Positions 23,401 to 31,362 of a stretch of 64,000 bases of DNA are shown here, piece after piece. Below the pieces are notes generated by a model, which was given only the letters and a program-made list of their open reading frames with translations, searched no databases and was not told the DNA's origin. The position numbers and the translations under genes are program-made. This DNA is from Paracoccaceae bacterium (lineage in GTDB: Bacteria; Pseudomonadota; Alphaproteobacteria; Rhodobacterales; Rhodobacteraceae), in contig JAFGXY010000036.1 of assembly GCA_016936395.1 (NCBI GenBank), forward strand, positions 1-64,000, written 5' to 3'. Positions within the stretch are counted from its first letter, which is position 1; the number at the start of each line of letters is the position of its first letter.

Positions 23401-25896
23401 TTGTCGAACCGCCTTATCTCGATGCAGGCCCAAGCCGTGACCGAAGGCGAAAACCTGATCACCTTGCCGGTCACCGATGACTGGGGTGCCGGAGTCTATG
23501 TCACCGCCTCGGTCCTGCGCCCAATGGACGTGGCCGCAGGCCGCAACCCGGCCCGCGCGCTTGGCCTTGCCCATGCCGCAGTCGACCCCGGCGCGCGCAA
23601 ACTGGACGTGCGTTTCGAAACCGCCACCGAGGCCACCCCGCGTGGCCCGATGCCGGTCACGCTCAAGGTCGATGGCCTAGGCGCAGGCGACACCGCCTAT
23701 GCCACCATCGCCGCCGTCGATCAGGGCATCCTGAACCTGACTGGCTTCACCGTGCCCGACCCTGCGGGCCACTACTTCGGTCAGCGCAAACTGGGCGTCG
23801 GCATCCGCGATGTCTATGGCCGGTTGATCGACGGTTTGAACGGCGCACAAGGCACGGTGCGCTCCGGTGGCGACGCGGGCGCGCAGGCGCGGCTGCAAGC
23901 CCCACCCCCGACAGAGGACCTGGTCGCCTATTTCACCGGGCCGGTCCAGGTGGGGACCGACGGCTATGCCCGCACCACCTTTGACCTGCCGTCCTTCAAC
24001 GGTTCGGTCAAGCTGATGGCAGTGGTCTGGTCCTCGAAAGCCGTCGGTCAGGCCGAGGCCGAGGTTCTGTTGCGCGACCCCGTTGTGGTGACCGCCAGCC
24101 TGCCCCGCTTCATGGCGCCGGGCGATGAAAGCCGCATCCTGCTGGAACTTGTTCACGCCACCGGGCCTTCGGGTCGCATGGGGCTGGATGTTGCAGGCAC
24201 TGGCGTCACGCTCGGTCAGGTGCCGTCAGGCTTTGATCTGGCCGACAAAGGCAAGGCAGTGTTCGCCGTGCCGGTCACCGCTACAACCGCAGGCCTCCAT
24301 TCCATCACTATCAACCTGACCACGCCGGACGGCAGGCAACTGACCAAGACACTCACCCTGCCGGTGCAGGCCAACGATCCCGAAATCGCCCGCACCACGC
24401 GGCTGACGCTTGGCAAGGGCCAGACCCTGACACTGGACGACAGCCTGTTCGCGGGCCTGTCGCCGGATGCATCAAAGGCGACCATGGCCGCAGGGCCTCT
24501 GGCCCGGATGGATACCCCCGGCCTGCTCGAGGCCCTTGACCGCTATCCCTATGGCTGCACCGAACAGATCACCTCCAAGGCCCTGCCGCTATTGTATTTC
24601 GACCAGGTCGCGCAGGCGCTGGACATCCCCGGAGCCGACAACATCCACGCCCGAATCGAACAGGCTGTGGCCGAGGTCCTGACCAATCAGGGGGCGACCG
24701 GCGGCTTTGGCCTGTGGTCGCCCGGCAACGGCGATCTGTGGCTGGATGCCTATGTGACCGACTTTCTGTCGCGGGCCCGCGCGCAGGGCCACACCGTGCC
24801 CGACAAGGCCTTTCGTCAGGCGCTGGACAATCTGCGCAATCAAGTCAACTTCGCCCCTGATTTCGACGCCAATGCCAATGGCGGGGGCGAGGCGCTTGCC
24901 TATGCGCTGATGGTTCTGGCCCGCGAAGGGGCAGCGGCCATTGGTGACTTGCGCTATTTTGCCGATGTGAAAGGCAGTGATTTCCGCACCGCCCTGGCCC
25001 AGGCCCAGCTTGGCGCGGCCCTCGCCAGCTATGGCGACCAGCCCCGCGCCGATGCCATGTTCCGCAAGGCCGCCGCGCGTGTGCAGGCGCTTATGGAACG
25101 TGACAGCAACCAGATCTTCCGCATCGACTATGGCAGCAACTATCGCGACTCGGCGGCCATTCTGGCACTTGCCGTCGAATCCGGCACGCAGGTGGTGGAT
25201 CAGGACGCGCTGATGTCCCGCCTCTCGACCAATGTCGACCGGTTGTCTACGCAAGAGGCGTCATGGGCGCTGATGGCCACCCACGCGCTGATCGACAGGC
25301 CCGGCTCCGACGGCATCACCGTGAACGGTTCCGCCCTGACCGGCCCCCTGGTGAAGGTGCTGACACCGGGCAGCGGCCCCGTCGCCATCGTCAACACCGG
25401 GCCAGACACGCAACTGACCGTCACCGCCTATGGCCAGCCTACTGAACCGGAACCCGCGGGCGGCAACGGCTATGCCATCACCCGCAGCTATTTCACACTC
25501 GACGGCCAGCCCGCCACGCTGGACGGGGTGCGCAGCGGCGACCGGCTGGTGACCGTGCTGGAAATCGCCCCCTTGGGTCGCGGCGAAGCCCGGCTGATGG
25601 TGAACGATCCGCTGCCCGCCGGGTTTGAAATCGACAACCCGAACCTGATCTCGGGCGGGCAGATGGCGGCGCTGGACTGGTTGAACCTTGAAGCAGAGGT
25701 TGCCCATTCCGAGTTCCGGCAAGACCGTTTCCTGACTGCGATCGACCGCACCAATGCCAAACCCTTCCGCTTGGGCTATATCGTGCGCGCGGTGTCGCCG
25801 GGCAGCTTCCACCACCCGGCGCCGTCGGTCGAGGACATGTATCGCCCCAGCTTCCGGGCACGCGGCGAAACCGGCCGGATCAGAATCGTTCCGTGA
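20458..25896 (+). CDS. Bacterial alpha-2-macroglobulin with PAN domain and thioester
   Basis: This is an 1812-residue periplasmic protease trap. A signal peptide (MRFFARAFAILILAAVPVGA) is followed by a PAN/apple-like module with Cys pairs (FDTTLEACERACLTNARCTAF), a TPR-like helical stretch, the MG1-MG10 beta domains and a thioester domain with YPYGCTEQITSK (Cys ~1367), matching the CxEQ thioester. It should covalently capture proteases that enter the periplasm. The start at 20458 has GGGAGG about 6 nt upstream; the longer ORF from 20359 lacks this. pbpC overlaps its stop by 4 bp. The A2M plus PBP1C pair is widely conserved, suggesting repair of the wall where the envelope is breached. Confidence 0.95.
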   Translation: MRFFARAFAILILAAVPVGAQDQPLVPQKRVIMMQDQDLPGGDIAQVFDTTLEACERACLTNARCTAFTFNTRNGSCFPKANPGTGAFYQGAISAQVLTAAPGAGARAADRRAELGFAGQGDIDAALAQAQSLGRTHSTNGFSADDHATAAAQAEARGDIEAAMRFAGAAVNLTDRPESWAEYARLSLLSADLRGANPSALRQRAIDAALNGYLRADAAALRHTILVTMAEALEKAGRGRDTVQALRLAQDLQPRDDTAAALDAAIGKYGFRITEHDVQADSLRPCICANFSEDLAKTGVDYETFVQLPEPGLTVVSDGRRNLCIEGLSHGSRYTVTFRQGLPAADGQQLAKSVPITAYVRDRTAGVRFPGRAYVLPKGDTAAIPVETVNTDRLALSLYRVTDRNLLRAYQNGYFSQPMADWQENDFSGEIGVQVWTGSASVGLDVNRDVTTRLPMAEALKGQPAGVYALKAMVPGEDPYKVPGGWQWFVVSDLGLTTLSGVDGLHVFVRSLGSTDAKPGMTVELLSTANEILGTALTDATGYARFDAGLTHGTGGQAPALVVARDGDTDLAFLSLTDPEFDLSDRGVEGRPAPPPIDVFLTTDRGAYRAGETVYATALARDGAATAVPGLPLTAILKRPDGVEYSRALIEDSGAGGHVFALPIGGSAPRGVWRLEVLADLQAAPLTSKTFLVEDFLPERIDFDLTLADGDLRLGDVPVLTVAAKYLFGAPGADLAIEGEVALRAAKSLAGYDGYVFGPHDDPFDARMESFGGNRTDDDGLAQISPLLPEADNPQQPLEAGFTVRVAEGSGRPVERQLVKLLTPSSPLIGVKPIFDDVVAEGTEARFSLIGLGADARPTPMAVEWEVTRIETNYQWYQSYGSWNWEPVTSRAVVAEGKADLGLQPTEITAPVQWGQYELRVRNAAGAVTSTTFYAGWYAPADVTSTPDTLELSLDKPAYRAGDTATLRIVPRAAGTVLVTVLSNRLISMQAQAVTEGENLITLPVTDDWGAGVYVTASVLRPMDVAAGRNPARALGLAHAAVDPGARKLDVRFETATEATPRGPMPVTLKVDGLGAGDTAYATIAAVDQGILNLTGFTVPDPAGHYFGQRKLGVGIRDVYGRLIDGLNGAQGTVRSGGDAGAQARLQAPPPTEDLVAYFTGPVQVGTDGYARTTFDLPSFNGSVKLMAVVWSSKAVGQAEAEVLLRDPVVVTASLPRFMAPGDESRILLELVHATGPSGRMGLDVAGTGVTLGQVPSGFDLADKGKAVFAVPVTATTAGLHSITINLTTPDGRQLTKTLTLPVQANDPEIARTTRLTLGKGQTLTLDDSLFAGLSPDASKATMAAGPLARMDTPGLLEALDRYPYGCTEQITSKALPLLYFDQVAQALDIPGADNIHARIEQAVAEVLTNQGATGGFGLWSPGNGDLWLDAYVTDFLSRARAQGHTVPDKAFRQALDNLRNQVNFAPDFDANANGGGEALAYALMVLAREGAAAIGDLRYFADVKGSDFRTALAQAQLGAALASYGDQPRADAMFRKAAARVQALMERDSNQIFRIDYGSNYRDSAAILALAVESGTQVVDQDALMSRLSTNVDRLSTQEASWALMATHALIDRPGSDGITVNGSALTGPLVKVLTPGSGPVAIVNTGPDTQLTVTAYGQPTEPEPAGGNGYAITRSYFTLDGQPATLDGVRSGDRLVTVLEIAPLGRGEARLMVNDPLPAGFEIDNPNLISGGQMAALDWLNLEAEVAHSEFRQDRFLTAIDRTNAKPFRLGYIVRAVSPGSFHHPAPSVEDMYRPSFRARGETGRIRIVP

Positions 25897-27929
25897 TGCG
25901 CGCCCGCTACGCCTTTGCACTTGCCGCGGGCCTGTTCCTGACCGGGCTGGCCCGCGACCAGGCCGACGATTGGCTGGCCGCCACGCGGTTGCCACCGCTG
26001 GCGCTTGACACCTCGGTCGAGGTGACAGACCGGCACGGCACCCTGCTGCGCGCCTATACCGTGGCCGACGGTCGCTGGCGCATGGCGGTCGATCTGGATC
26101 AGGTCGATCCCGCCTATGTCGCCATGCTGGTCGCCTATGAAGACAAGCGCTTTTACACGCATGCCGGCATCGACCCCGTCGCGATGGCGCGCGCGGTGGC
26201 GCAGGCCTTGCGCCATGGCCGGGTAATTTCCGGCGGCTCGACCCTGACCATGCAGGTTGCCCGTCTGCTCGAGGAAGGAACGACGGGCGAAGTCGGCGGC
26301 AAACTGCGGCAGATGCGGGTGGCCATGGCGCTGGAGCGGCGGCTGACCAAAAACCAGATCTTGCAGCTTTACCTGCAACTGGCCCCGTTCGGCGGCAATC
26401 TGGAAGGCGTGCGCGCCGCGTCCTTCGCCTATTTCGGCAAGGAACCCAAGCGCCTGACCCCGGCCGAGGCCGCCCTGCTGGTCGCCCTCCCGCAGGCCCC
26501 CGAATCGCGCCGCCCCGACCGTGCCCATGCCCGTGCCGTCGCAGCCCGCGAACGGGTGCTGGCACGGGCCTTGCGCGATGGCATTGTGCCCGACCATCTG
26601 GCCCAAGGCGCCCTGACCGAACCGGTGCCGCACGTCCGCCGACCGTTTTCCGCGCTTGCCCCGCATCTGGCCGACCGGGCGCGCGCCGATAACCCGGCCC
26701 TTGCCCGCCATGGCCTGACGCTGGACGCCGCCCTGCAAACCGCGCTCGAAGCCCTCGCCCGAGACATCGTCGCCACCCAGGGCGAGCGTGTGCAACTGGC
26801 CCTTGTGGTGGCCGATCACACCTCGGGCGAGATCCTTGCCTCGGTCGGCTCTGCTGCGTTTCAGGCCGATGCCCGCGCTGGCTTTGTTGATATGACCACG
26901 GCCTTGCGCAGCCCCGGGTCCACCCTGAAACCGCTGATCTATGGCCTTGCCTTCGATCAGGGCCTCGCCCACCCCGAAACCCTGATCGACGACCGGCCAA
27001 TGTCATTCGCGGGCTATGCGCCGCAGAACTTTGACCACCAGTATCGCGGCACGCTGCGGCTGCGTGAGGCGTTGCAGATGTCGCTGAACCTTCCGGTGGT
27101 GCAACTTCTGGACGCGCTCGGCCCGTCCCGCCTGCTGGCCGCGCTGGACAAAGCCGGGGTGGAGTGGGTCATTCCTGGCAATCAGCCGGGGCTGGCGGTG
27201 GGTCTGGGCGGTATCGGCATCACGCTGACCGATACGGTCCAGCTCTACGCCGCCATCGCGCGCGGCGGCATGTCGCTGCCGCTGTCCTGGCGGCTAGAGG
27301 GGGCGCGCGAAGAAGGCCAACGCCTGCTCAGCGCCGCCGCCGCATGGCAGGTGGGAGATATTCTGGCGGGCCTTGCTCCGCCCCCCGGTGCGCCCGCCAA
27401 TCGCCTCGCCTATAAGACCGGCACCAGCTATGGCCACCGCGACGCTTGGGCCATCGGCTATGACGGGCGGCATGTGATCGGCGTCTGGATGGGCCGGGCC
27501 GATGGCACTCCGGTGCCCGGTGCCTTTGGCGCCGATGTCGCCGCCCCGGTGCTGTTCCAGGCGTTTTCGCGCCTGAAACCCCGGCTTGACCCGCAACCCG
27601 CCGCCCCCGCCGCCACGCTTCTGGTGTCAAACGCGCAGTTGCCGCAACCGTTGCAACGCCTTCACAGCCGACAAGCCGGTCTTGATAGCAACGCCCCCGC
27701 TGTCGCCTTTCCGCCCGACGGGGCCGAGGTTGAACTATTGTCGGGCAGCCTGATGGTCAGGGTGGCCGGCGGCCGCGCGCCGTTCACCTGGCTGGCCGAT
27801 GGCGTGCCGGTTCTGGTGCAAGACCGCGCGCGTTCCGCCCTGCTGAGCCTGCCCGGCACCGGCTTTGTCACCCTGTCGGTGATCGACGCCACCGGGAAAT
27901 CTGCCCGTGCCAGGGTGCGCCTGCACTGA
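25893..27929 (+). CDS. pbpC: Penicillin-binding protein 1C
   Basis: This 678-residue bifunctional wall synthase has an N-terminal membrane helix, then a GT51 glycosyltransferase domain with the catalytic Glu in VAYEDKRFYTHAGIDP and the SGGSTLTMQVARLL and KNQILQLYLQLAPFGGNLEG motifs. The transpeptidase domain holds the Ser-x-x-Lys in RSPGSTLKPLIYG, the SxN-type MSLNLPV and KTGTS. A BiPBP_C domain closes the protein. It polymerises peptidoglycan and binds beta-lactams; the C-type is thought to act in repair. The start overlaps the alpha-2-macroglobulin stop (ATGA). Confidence 0.96.
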   Translation: MMRARYAFALAAGLFLTGLARDQADDWLAATRLPPLALDTSVEVTDRHGTLLRAYTVADGRWRMAVDLDQVDPAYVAMLVAYEDKRFYTHAGIDPVAMARAVAQALRHGRVISGGSTLTMQVARLLEEGTTGEVGGKLRQMRVAMALERRLTKNQILQLYLQLAPFGGNLEGVRAASFAYFGKEPKRLTPAEAALLVALPQAPESRRPDRAHARAVAARERVLARALRDGIVPDHLAQGALTEPVPHVRRPFSALAPHLADRARADNPALARHGLTLDAALQTALEALARDIVATQGERVQLALVVADHTSGEILASVGSAAFQADARAGFVDMTTALRSPGSTLKPLIYGLAFDQGLAHPETLIDDRPMSFAGYAPQNFDHQYRGTLRLREALQMSLNLPVVQLLDALGPSRLLAALDKAGVEWVIPGNQPGLAVGLGGIGITLTDTVQLYAAIARGGMSLPLSWRLEGAREEGQRLLSAAAAWQVGDILAGLAPPPGAPANRLAYKTGTSYGHRDAWAIGYDGRHVIGVWMGRADGTPVPGAFGADVAAPVLFQAFSRLKPRLDPQPAAPAATLLVSNAQLPQPLQRLHSRQAGLDSNAPAVAFPPDGAEVELLSGSLMVRVAGGRAPFTWLADGVPVLVQDRARSALLSLPGTGFVTLSVIDATGKSARARVRLH

Positions 27930-27972
27930 AGGTCTTGATCAGCCCCCCACCCCCATCGTCGGGCACATGCCC

Positions 27973-27998
27973 CGACCCCCACAAGCGGTAGGGGGTCG
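27973..27998. repeat. Intergenic hairpin A
   Basis: CGACCCCC and GGGGGTCG form perfect 8-bp arms around a 10-nt loop, 44 bp after pbpC. A second hairpin follows at 28020-28042. Two tandem GC hairpins between convergent genes look like a bidirectional terminator or a REP-type element. Confidence 0.5.
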
Positions 27999-28019
27999 CC
28001 CGGCCGCCTCATCGCGCCT

Positions 28020-28042
28020 CCCTCCCCCCTCGTGGGGGAGGG
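28020..28042. terminator. Intergenic hairpin B between convergent pbpC and thiolase
   Basis: CCCTCCCCC and GGGGGAGGG form 9-bp perfect arms with a CTCGT loop. The flanks are G- or C-rich and lack a T run, so if it ends transcription it is not a classical intrinsic terminator. Sequences of this CTCCCC..GGGGAG type are common intergenic repeats in GC-rich proteobacteria. Confidence 0.4.
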
Positions 28043-28077
28043 CCGGGGTGGGGGGGCCTCTCACGCCGCCCCTTGGA

Positions 28078-29256
28078 TCACACCCGCTCGATCGCCAAGG
28101 CAATCCCCTGTCCGCCACCGATGCACATCGTGATCAGCGCCGTCCGCGCGCCCGTGCGCTCCAGCTCGTGCAACGCCTTGACGGTCAGGATCGCCCCCGT
28201 CGCCCCCACCGGATGCCCCAAAGCAATGGCCCCGCCATTCGGGTTCACCCGCGCCGGCTCCAACCCCAGCTCACGGTTCACCGCGATCGCCTGGGCAGCA
28301 AAGGCCTCGTTCGATTCGACCACGTCAAAATCGGCCGGCCTCAGACCCAGCTTGGCACACAAGGCCCCCACCGCCGGGATCGGGCCGATCCCCATCACCT
28401 TCGGGTCCACCCCGGCATGGGCATAGCCCATGATCCGCGCGCGGGGCTGTGCCCCCGGAAACAGCCCGCGCGACATGACCAGCGCCGCCGCGCCATCGTT
28501 GATGCCGCTGGCATTGCCCGCCGTCACTGTGCCATCCTTCTGGAACGCCGGGCGCAGGGCCGACAACGCCTCAAGCGAGGTGGCCTTGGGGTGCTCATCC
28601 ACCGCAAACTGCACCACGCCTTTGCGTCCTGCGACGTCTATCGGCGTGATTTGGGCCGCAAAGCGCCCTTCCGCGATGGCGAGCGCCGCGCGCCGTTGGC
28701 TTTCCAGCGCAAAGGCATCTTGCGCGGCCCGGCTGATGCCGAACTGCGTCGCGACATTCTCCGCCGTCACCCCCATATGCCCGGAGCCAAACGGGCAGGT
28801 CAGCGCGCCGGTCATCATGTCAATCGCCCGCACATCGCCCATCTTCTGCCCAAACCGCGCGGCAGGCAGGGCATAGGGGGCCCGGCTCATGCCTTCCGCT
28901 CCGCCCGCCACCGCGACCGCCGCATCGCCCAAAAGGAGCGCCTGCACCGCCGAGACAATCGCCTGTGCGCCCGACCCGCACAAGCGGTTCACGTTCATCG
29001 CGGGCACCATATCGGGTATGCCTGCCTGCAACGCCGCCACCCGGCTTAGATACATGTCGCGCGGTTCGGTGTTGATGACATGGCCCATCACCACCGTGCC
29101 CACCTGCGCGCCGGCCACACCCGCCTGCATCAGCGCCGCACGGATCACCTGCGAGGCCACCTCGATTGGCGGCACCAAGGCCAAGGCACCGCCAAAGCCA
29201 CCGATCGCGCTGCGCGTGGCAGAAAGGATGAAAACCTGATCCGAGGCGTTGGGCAT
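28078..29256 (-). CDS. Thiolase family acetyl-CoA acetyltransferase
   Basis: This 392-residue thiolase has the nucleophile Cys in NVNRLCGSGAQAIVSAVQ, the His in NPNGGAIALGHPVGATGA and the second catalytic Cys in TMCIGGGQG. It condenses two acetyl-CoA or cleaves a 3-ketoacyl-CoA; a beta-ketoadipyl or PhaA-like role cannot be separated by eye. The ATG at 29256 has GAGGAG upstream and homologs start there; the ORF continues 76 codons upstream into the divergent MFS gene, which is not coding. It stands alone, convergent with pbpC. Confidence 0.92.
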   Translation of the reverse strand: MPNASDQVFILSATRSAIGGFGGALALVPPIEVASQVIRAALMQAGVAGAQVGTVVMGHVINTEPRDMYLSRVAALQAGIPDMVPAMNVNRLCGSGAQAIVSAVQALLLGDAAVAVAGGAEGMSRAPYALPAARFGQKMGDVRAIDMMTGALTCPFGSGHMGVTAENVATQFGISRAAQDAFALESQRRAALAIAEGRFAAQITPIDVAGRKGVVQFAVDEHPKATSLEALSALRPAFQKDGTVTAGNASGINDGAAALVMSRGLFPGAQPRARIMGYAHAGVDPKVMGIGPIPAVGALCAKLGLRPADFDVVESNEAFAAQAIAVNRELGLEPARVNPNGGAIALGHPVGATGAILTVKALHELERTGARTALITMCIGGGQGIALAIERV

Positions 29257-29378
29257 GGCGCGCTCCTCTTCTGTGCGGCAGGCTAACCACTTTCCCGGTT
29301 CGGACAAACCGGAACGCCGCGTCAGTTGACAGGGCCGCGCGGTCAGGAGAAGGCTGCGCGCACAGGAGAACCCCCAAG

Positions 29379-30491
29379 ATGAAAGACCTGATCCGGGCCA
29401 ATGCCGCCTTGCTGTTCGTCGGCCTCGCCAGCTTTGTGATGATGGGCGCGGGCCAGTCCCTTTACGGCCCTGCCCTGCCAGCATTTGGCCGGGCCCTGTC
29501 GCTGACCCCGGCTCAGGCCGGCTGGCTGGTGTCGGCGCATTGGGTAGGCTGCGCCATCGGTGTTGCGCTGATGTATCTTTACGGCGCGCGGGCCACGCCG
29601 CGCATCGCGATTGGCCTGATGGTGCTGGGGGCAGCGGCCTTGGCGATGGCGGCGGGGCTGTGGGTCACCTTTGCCGGGGCGGTGATGTTCGGCATGGGCT
29701 ATGGCATCTCGACCACGGTGTTCAACCCACGCATCCTGCGGGCGTTCGGCGCGCGCGGCACCGCCATGGTCAGCCTCCTGAACGCGTCCTTTGGCATCGG
29801 TGCGATTGCCGCCCCTCTGGTCTTTGTCGGTTTGGGGTCAAACCCGGCCTTGGCCTTTGCGCTGATCACGGGTTTTGGCGCGCTGATCTGGCTGGGGGCC
29901 GGCCGCTCGGGCGGCAGCGCCGCGACGCCATCCGGCACCCCGACGGGCAGCTTTCGCCCGATGCTGGCGTTCCAGCTGTTCGCGGTGGCCGGGATCGGGA
30001 TCGAGGCGACGCTGGTCGGGCTTGGCCCCAGCGCGCTGATCCGTGCAGGCCTTTCCGAAAGCAGCGCGTCCCAGATGCTGAGTGCGTTTTTCGTGGCCTT
30101 TCTGGGTGCGCGGGTGGCACTGATCTTCACCGCGCATCTGGTGGCGCCGTTCACGCTGTATATCGGGGCCATGATGCTTGCGGCGCTGTCAGCCACTTTG
30201 GCGGCTCTGGTCAGCCCCGGCCTGTTTTTCGTCAGCCTCGGCCTGTCGGCGGGGCTGTTCTTTCCCGGCTTTTATGTCGCCGCCAGCAGGGTGATGGGCG
30301 ACGACCCGCGCACCCCGGCGATCATCATCGCCGCCGGGCTGGTTGGCGGCATTCTGGCCCCCATTGTGCTGTCGCCGGTCATCGCCCAGTTTGGCGGGGC
30401 GGTGTTCTTTGGCCTGCTTGCCGGGGTGGCGGCGCTGTCAGCGGTCTGCGCCCTGATCGTCCGTCACGCAATACCCGCGTTGCAGCGCTGA
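29379..30491 (+). CDS. MFS transporter
   Basis: This 370-residue polytopic membrane protein has about 11-12 hydrophobic segments. The first half shows GWLVSAHWVGCAIGVALMYLYGARATPR, an MFS motif-A-like loop, and the second half is more divergent. The family resembles fucose/sugar-type MFS permeases, but no substrate motif stands out. It begins 122 bp from the divergent thiolase gene and converges on the metallophosphatase gene. Efflux or uptake direction cannot be told. Confidence 0.82.
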   Translation: MKDLIRANAALLFVGLASFVMMGAGQSLYGPALPAFGRALSLTPAQAGWLVSAHWVGCAIGVALMYLYGARATPRIAIGLMVLGAAALAMAAGLWVTFAGAVMFGMGYGISTTVFNPRILRAFGARGTAMVSLLNASFGIGAIAAPLVFVGLGSNPALAFALITGFGALIWLGAGRSGGSAATPSGTPTGSFRPMLAFQLFAVAGIGIEATLVGLGPSALIRAGLSESSASQMLSAFFVAFLGARVALIFTAHLVAPFTLYIGAMMLAALSATLAALVSPGLFFVSLGLSAGLFFPGFYVAASRVMGDDPRTPAIIIAAGLVGGILAPIVLSPVIAQFGGAVFFGLLAGVAALSAVCALIVRHAIPALQR

Positions 30492-30516
30492 ACGGCGCGC
30501 AGGCCGCGCGGCATGC

Positions 30517-31269
30517 CTAACGTGGCACTGCGGGCAATTGCGGCAGCAGCGGCACCCGGCCTGCGGCGGTCAACCGAAAGACCTGACCATCGGCCTCGAT
30601 CACGATCGCCGACAACGGACCGCCGTAGGCGGCGGAACTGTCGATATTCACCCGGTTGCCGTAATGGGTGGGCGTGTCGATGGCGGTATGGCCGTGCACG
30701 ATCAGCGCCTCATGCGGGCCAATGTGGTCCAGAAACGCCGCCCTGATCCACAACAGATCGGTTTCGGTCTGGTCCTTCAGGGCGATGTTGGGCCGGATGC
30801 CGGCGTGCACAAATACCACATCACCAACCCGATGCGAGGTCGGCAAGGCATCCAGAAACGCAATATGTGCCTTGGGCACCGCCGCCACGGCATCGCTGTG
30901 GACAGGGGTGATCGGCCGGTCAGCCGGGCTGCGCACGCCATAAGACTCCAGTGTTTCAGCCCCGCCCAGCCGGGGATGCAGCCAGGAAAACTGGGCCCGC
31001 AGGCCTGCGTCGCGGGCGCAAGGGTCAGCCATGAACAGTGTGAACATCCGGTCATGATTGCCCTTGAGCACCACCCAGTCCTGCCCTTGCGCGATGCCAT
31101 CGCGCAAAAAGTCGATCACGCCGCGGCTGTCAGGCCCGCGGTCCACCAGATCACCGACATGCACCACCTGGCCCTGGCCATGGCGGGCCATGTCGGCAGA
31201 GATCAGATCATGGACGCCGCGCAGAAGGCCCAGATGGCCGTGAATGTCGCCGATCGCGTAGGTATGCAT
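30517..31269 (-). CDS. Calcineurin-like metallophosphoesterase (PrpA/ApaH-like)
   Basis: This 250-residue PPP-type phosphatase carries the full metal-site set: GDIHGHLGLLRG, HVGDLVDRGPDSRGV, LKGNHDRMF, VFVHAGIRP and IVHGHTAID. Such proteins dephosphorylate Ser/Thr phosphoproteins or cleave diadenosine polyphosphates; sequence alone does not decide which. The ATG at 31269 is well placed. It is separated from serA upstream on the same strand by the repeat element at 31296-31350, so it is probably transcribed on its own. Confidence 0.88.
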   Translation of the reverse strand: MHTYAIGDIHGHLGLLRGVHDLISADMARHGQGQVVHVGDLVDRGPDSRGVIDFLRDGIAQGQDWVVLKGNHDRMFTLFMADPCARDAGLRAQFSWLHPRLGGAETLESYGVRSPADRPITPVHSDAVAAVPKAHIAFLDALPTSHRVGDVVFVHAGIRPNIALKDQTETDLLWIRAAFLDHIGPHEALIVHGHTAIDTPTHYGNRVNIDSSAAYGGPLSAIVIEADGQVFRLTAAGRVPLLPQLPAVPR

Positions 31270-31295
31270 TGATCCGGCCTTTCAGATGGAAACGC

Positions 31296-31350
31296 CCGGG
31301 GGACTTCACGTCCCCCGGACCCCCTGTGGGATATTTGAAGAAAGAGAAAG
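31296..31350. repeat. Intergenic hairpin plus ATATTTG..AGAAAGAGAAAG element, copy 2
   Basis: CCGGGGGAC and GTCCCCCGG form 9-bp arms with a 5-nt loop, followed by ACCCCCTGTGGGATATTTGAA and GAAAGAGAAAG. The layout matches the copy behind trhO: gene stop, then CTTTCTCTTTC on the coding strand, then the hairpin 30-45 bp later. Here it follows serA. Confidence 0.6.
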
Positions 31351-31362
31351 ACGAAACCCGTC

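Noticed and set aside
25261-27006. 581-codon minus-strand ORF opposite the A2M/pbpC junction
   Set aside because: Both plus-strand genes are certain by motifs; this frame is Arg/Pro-rich with no recognisable domain.
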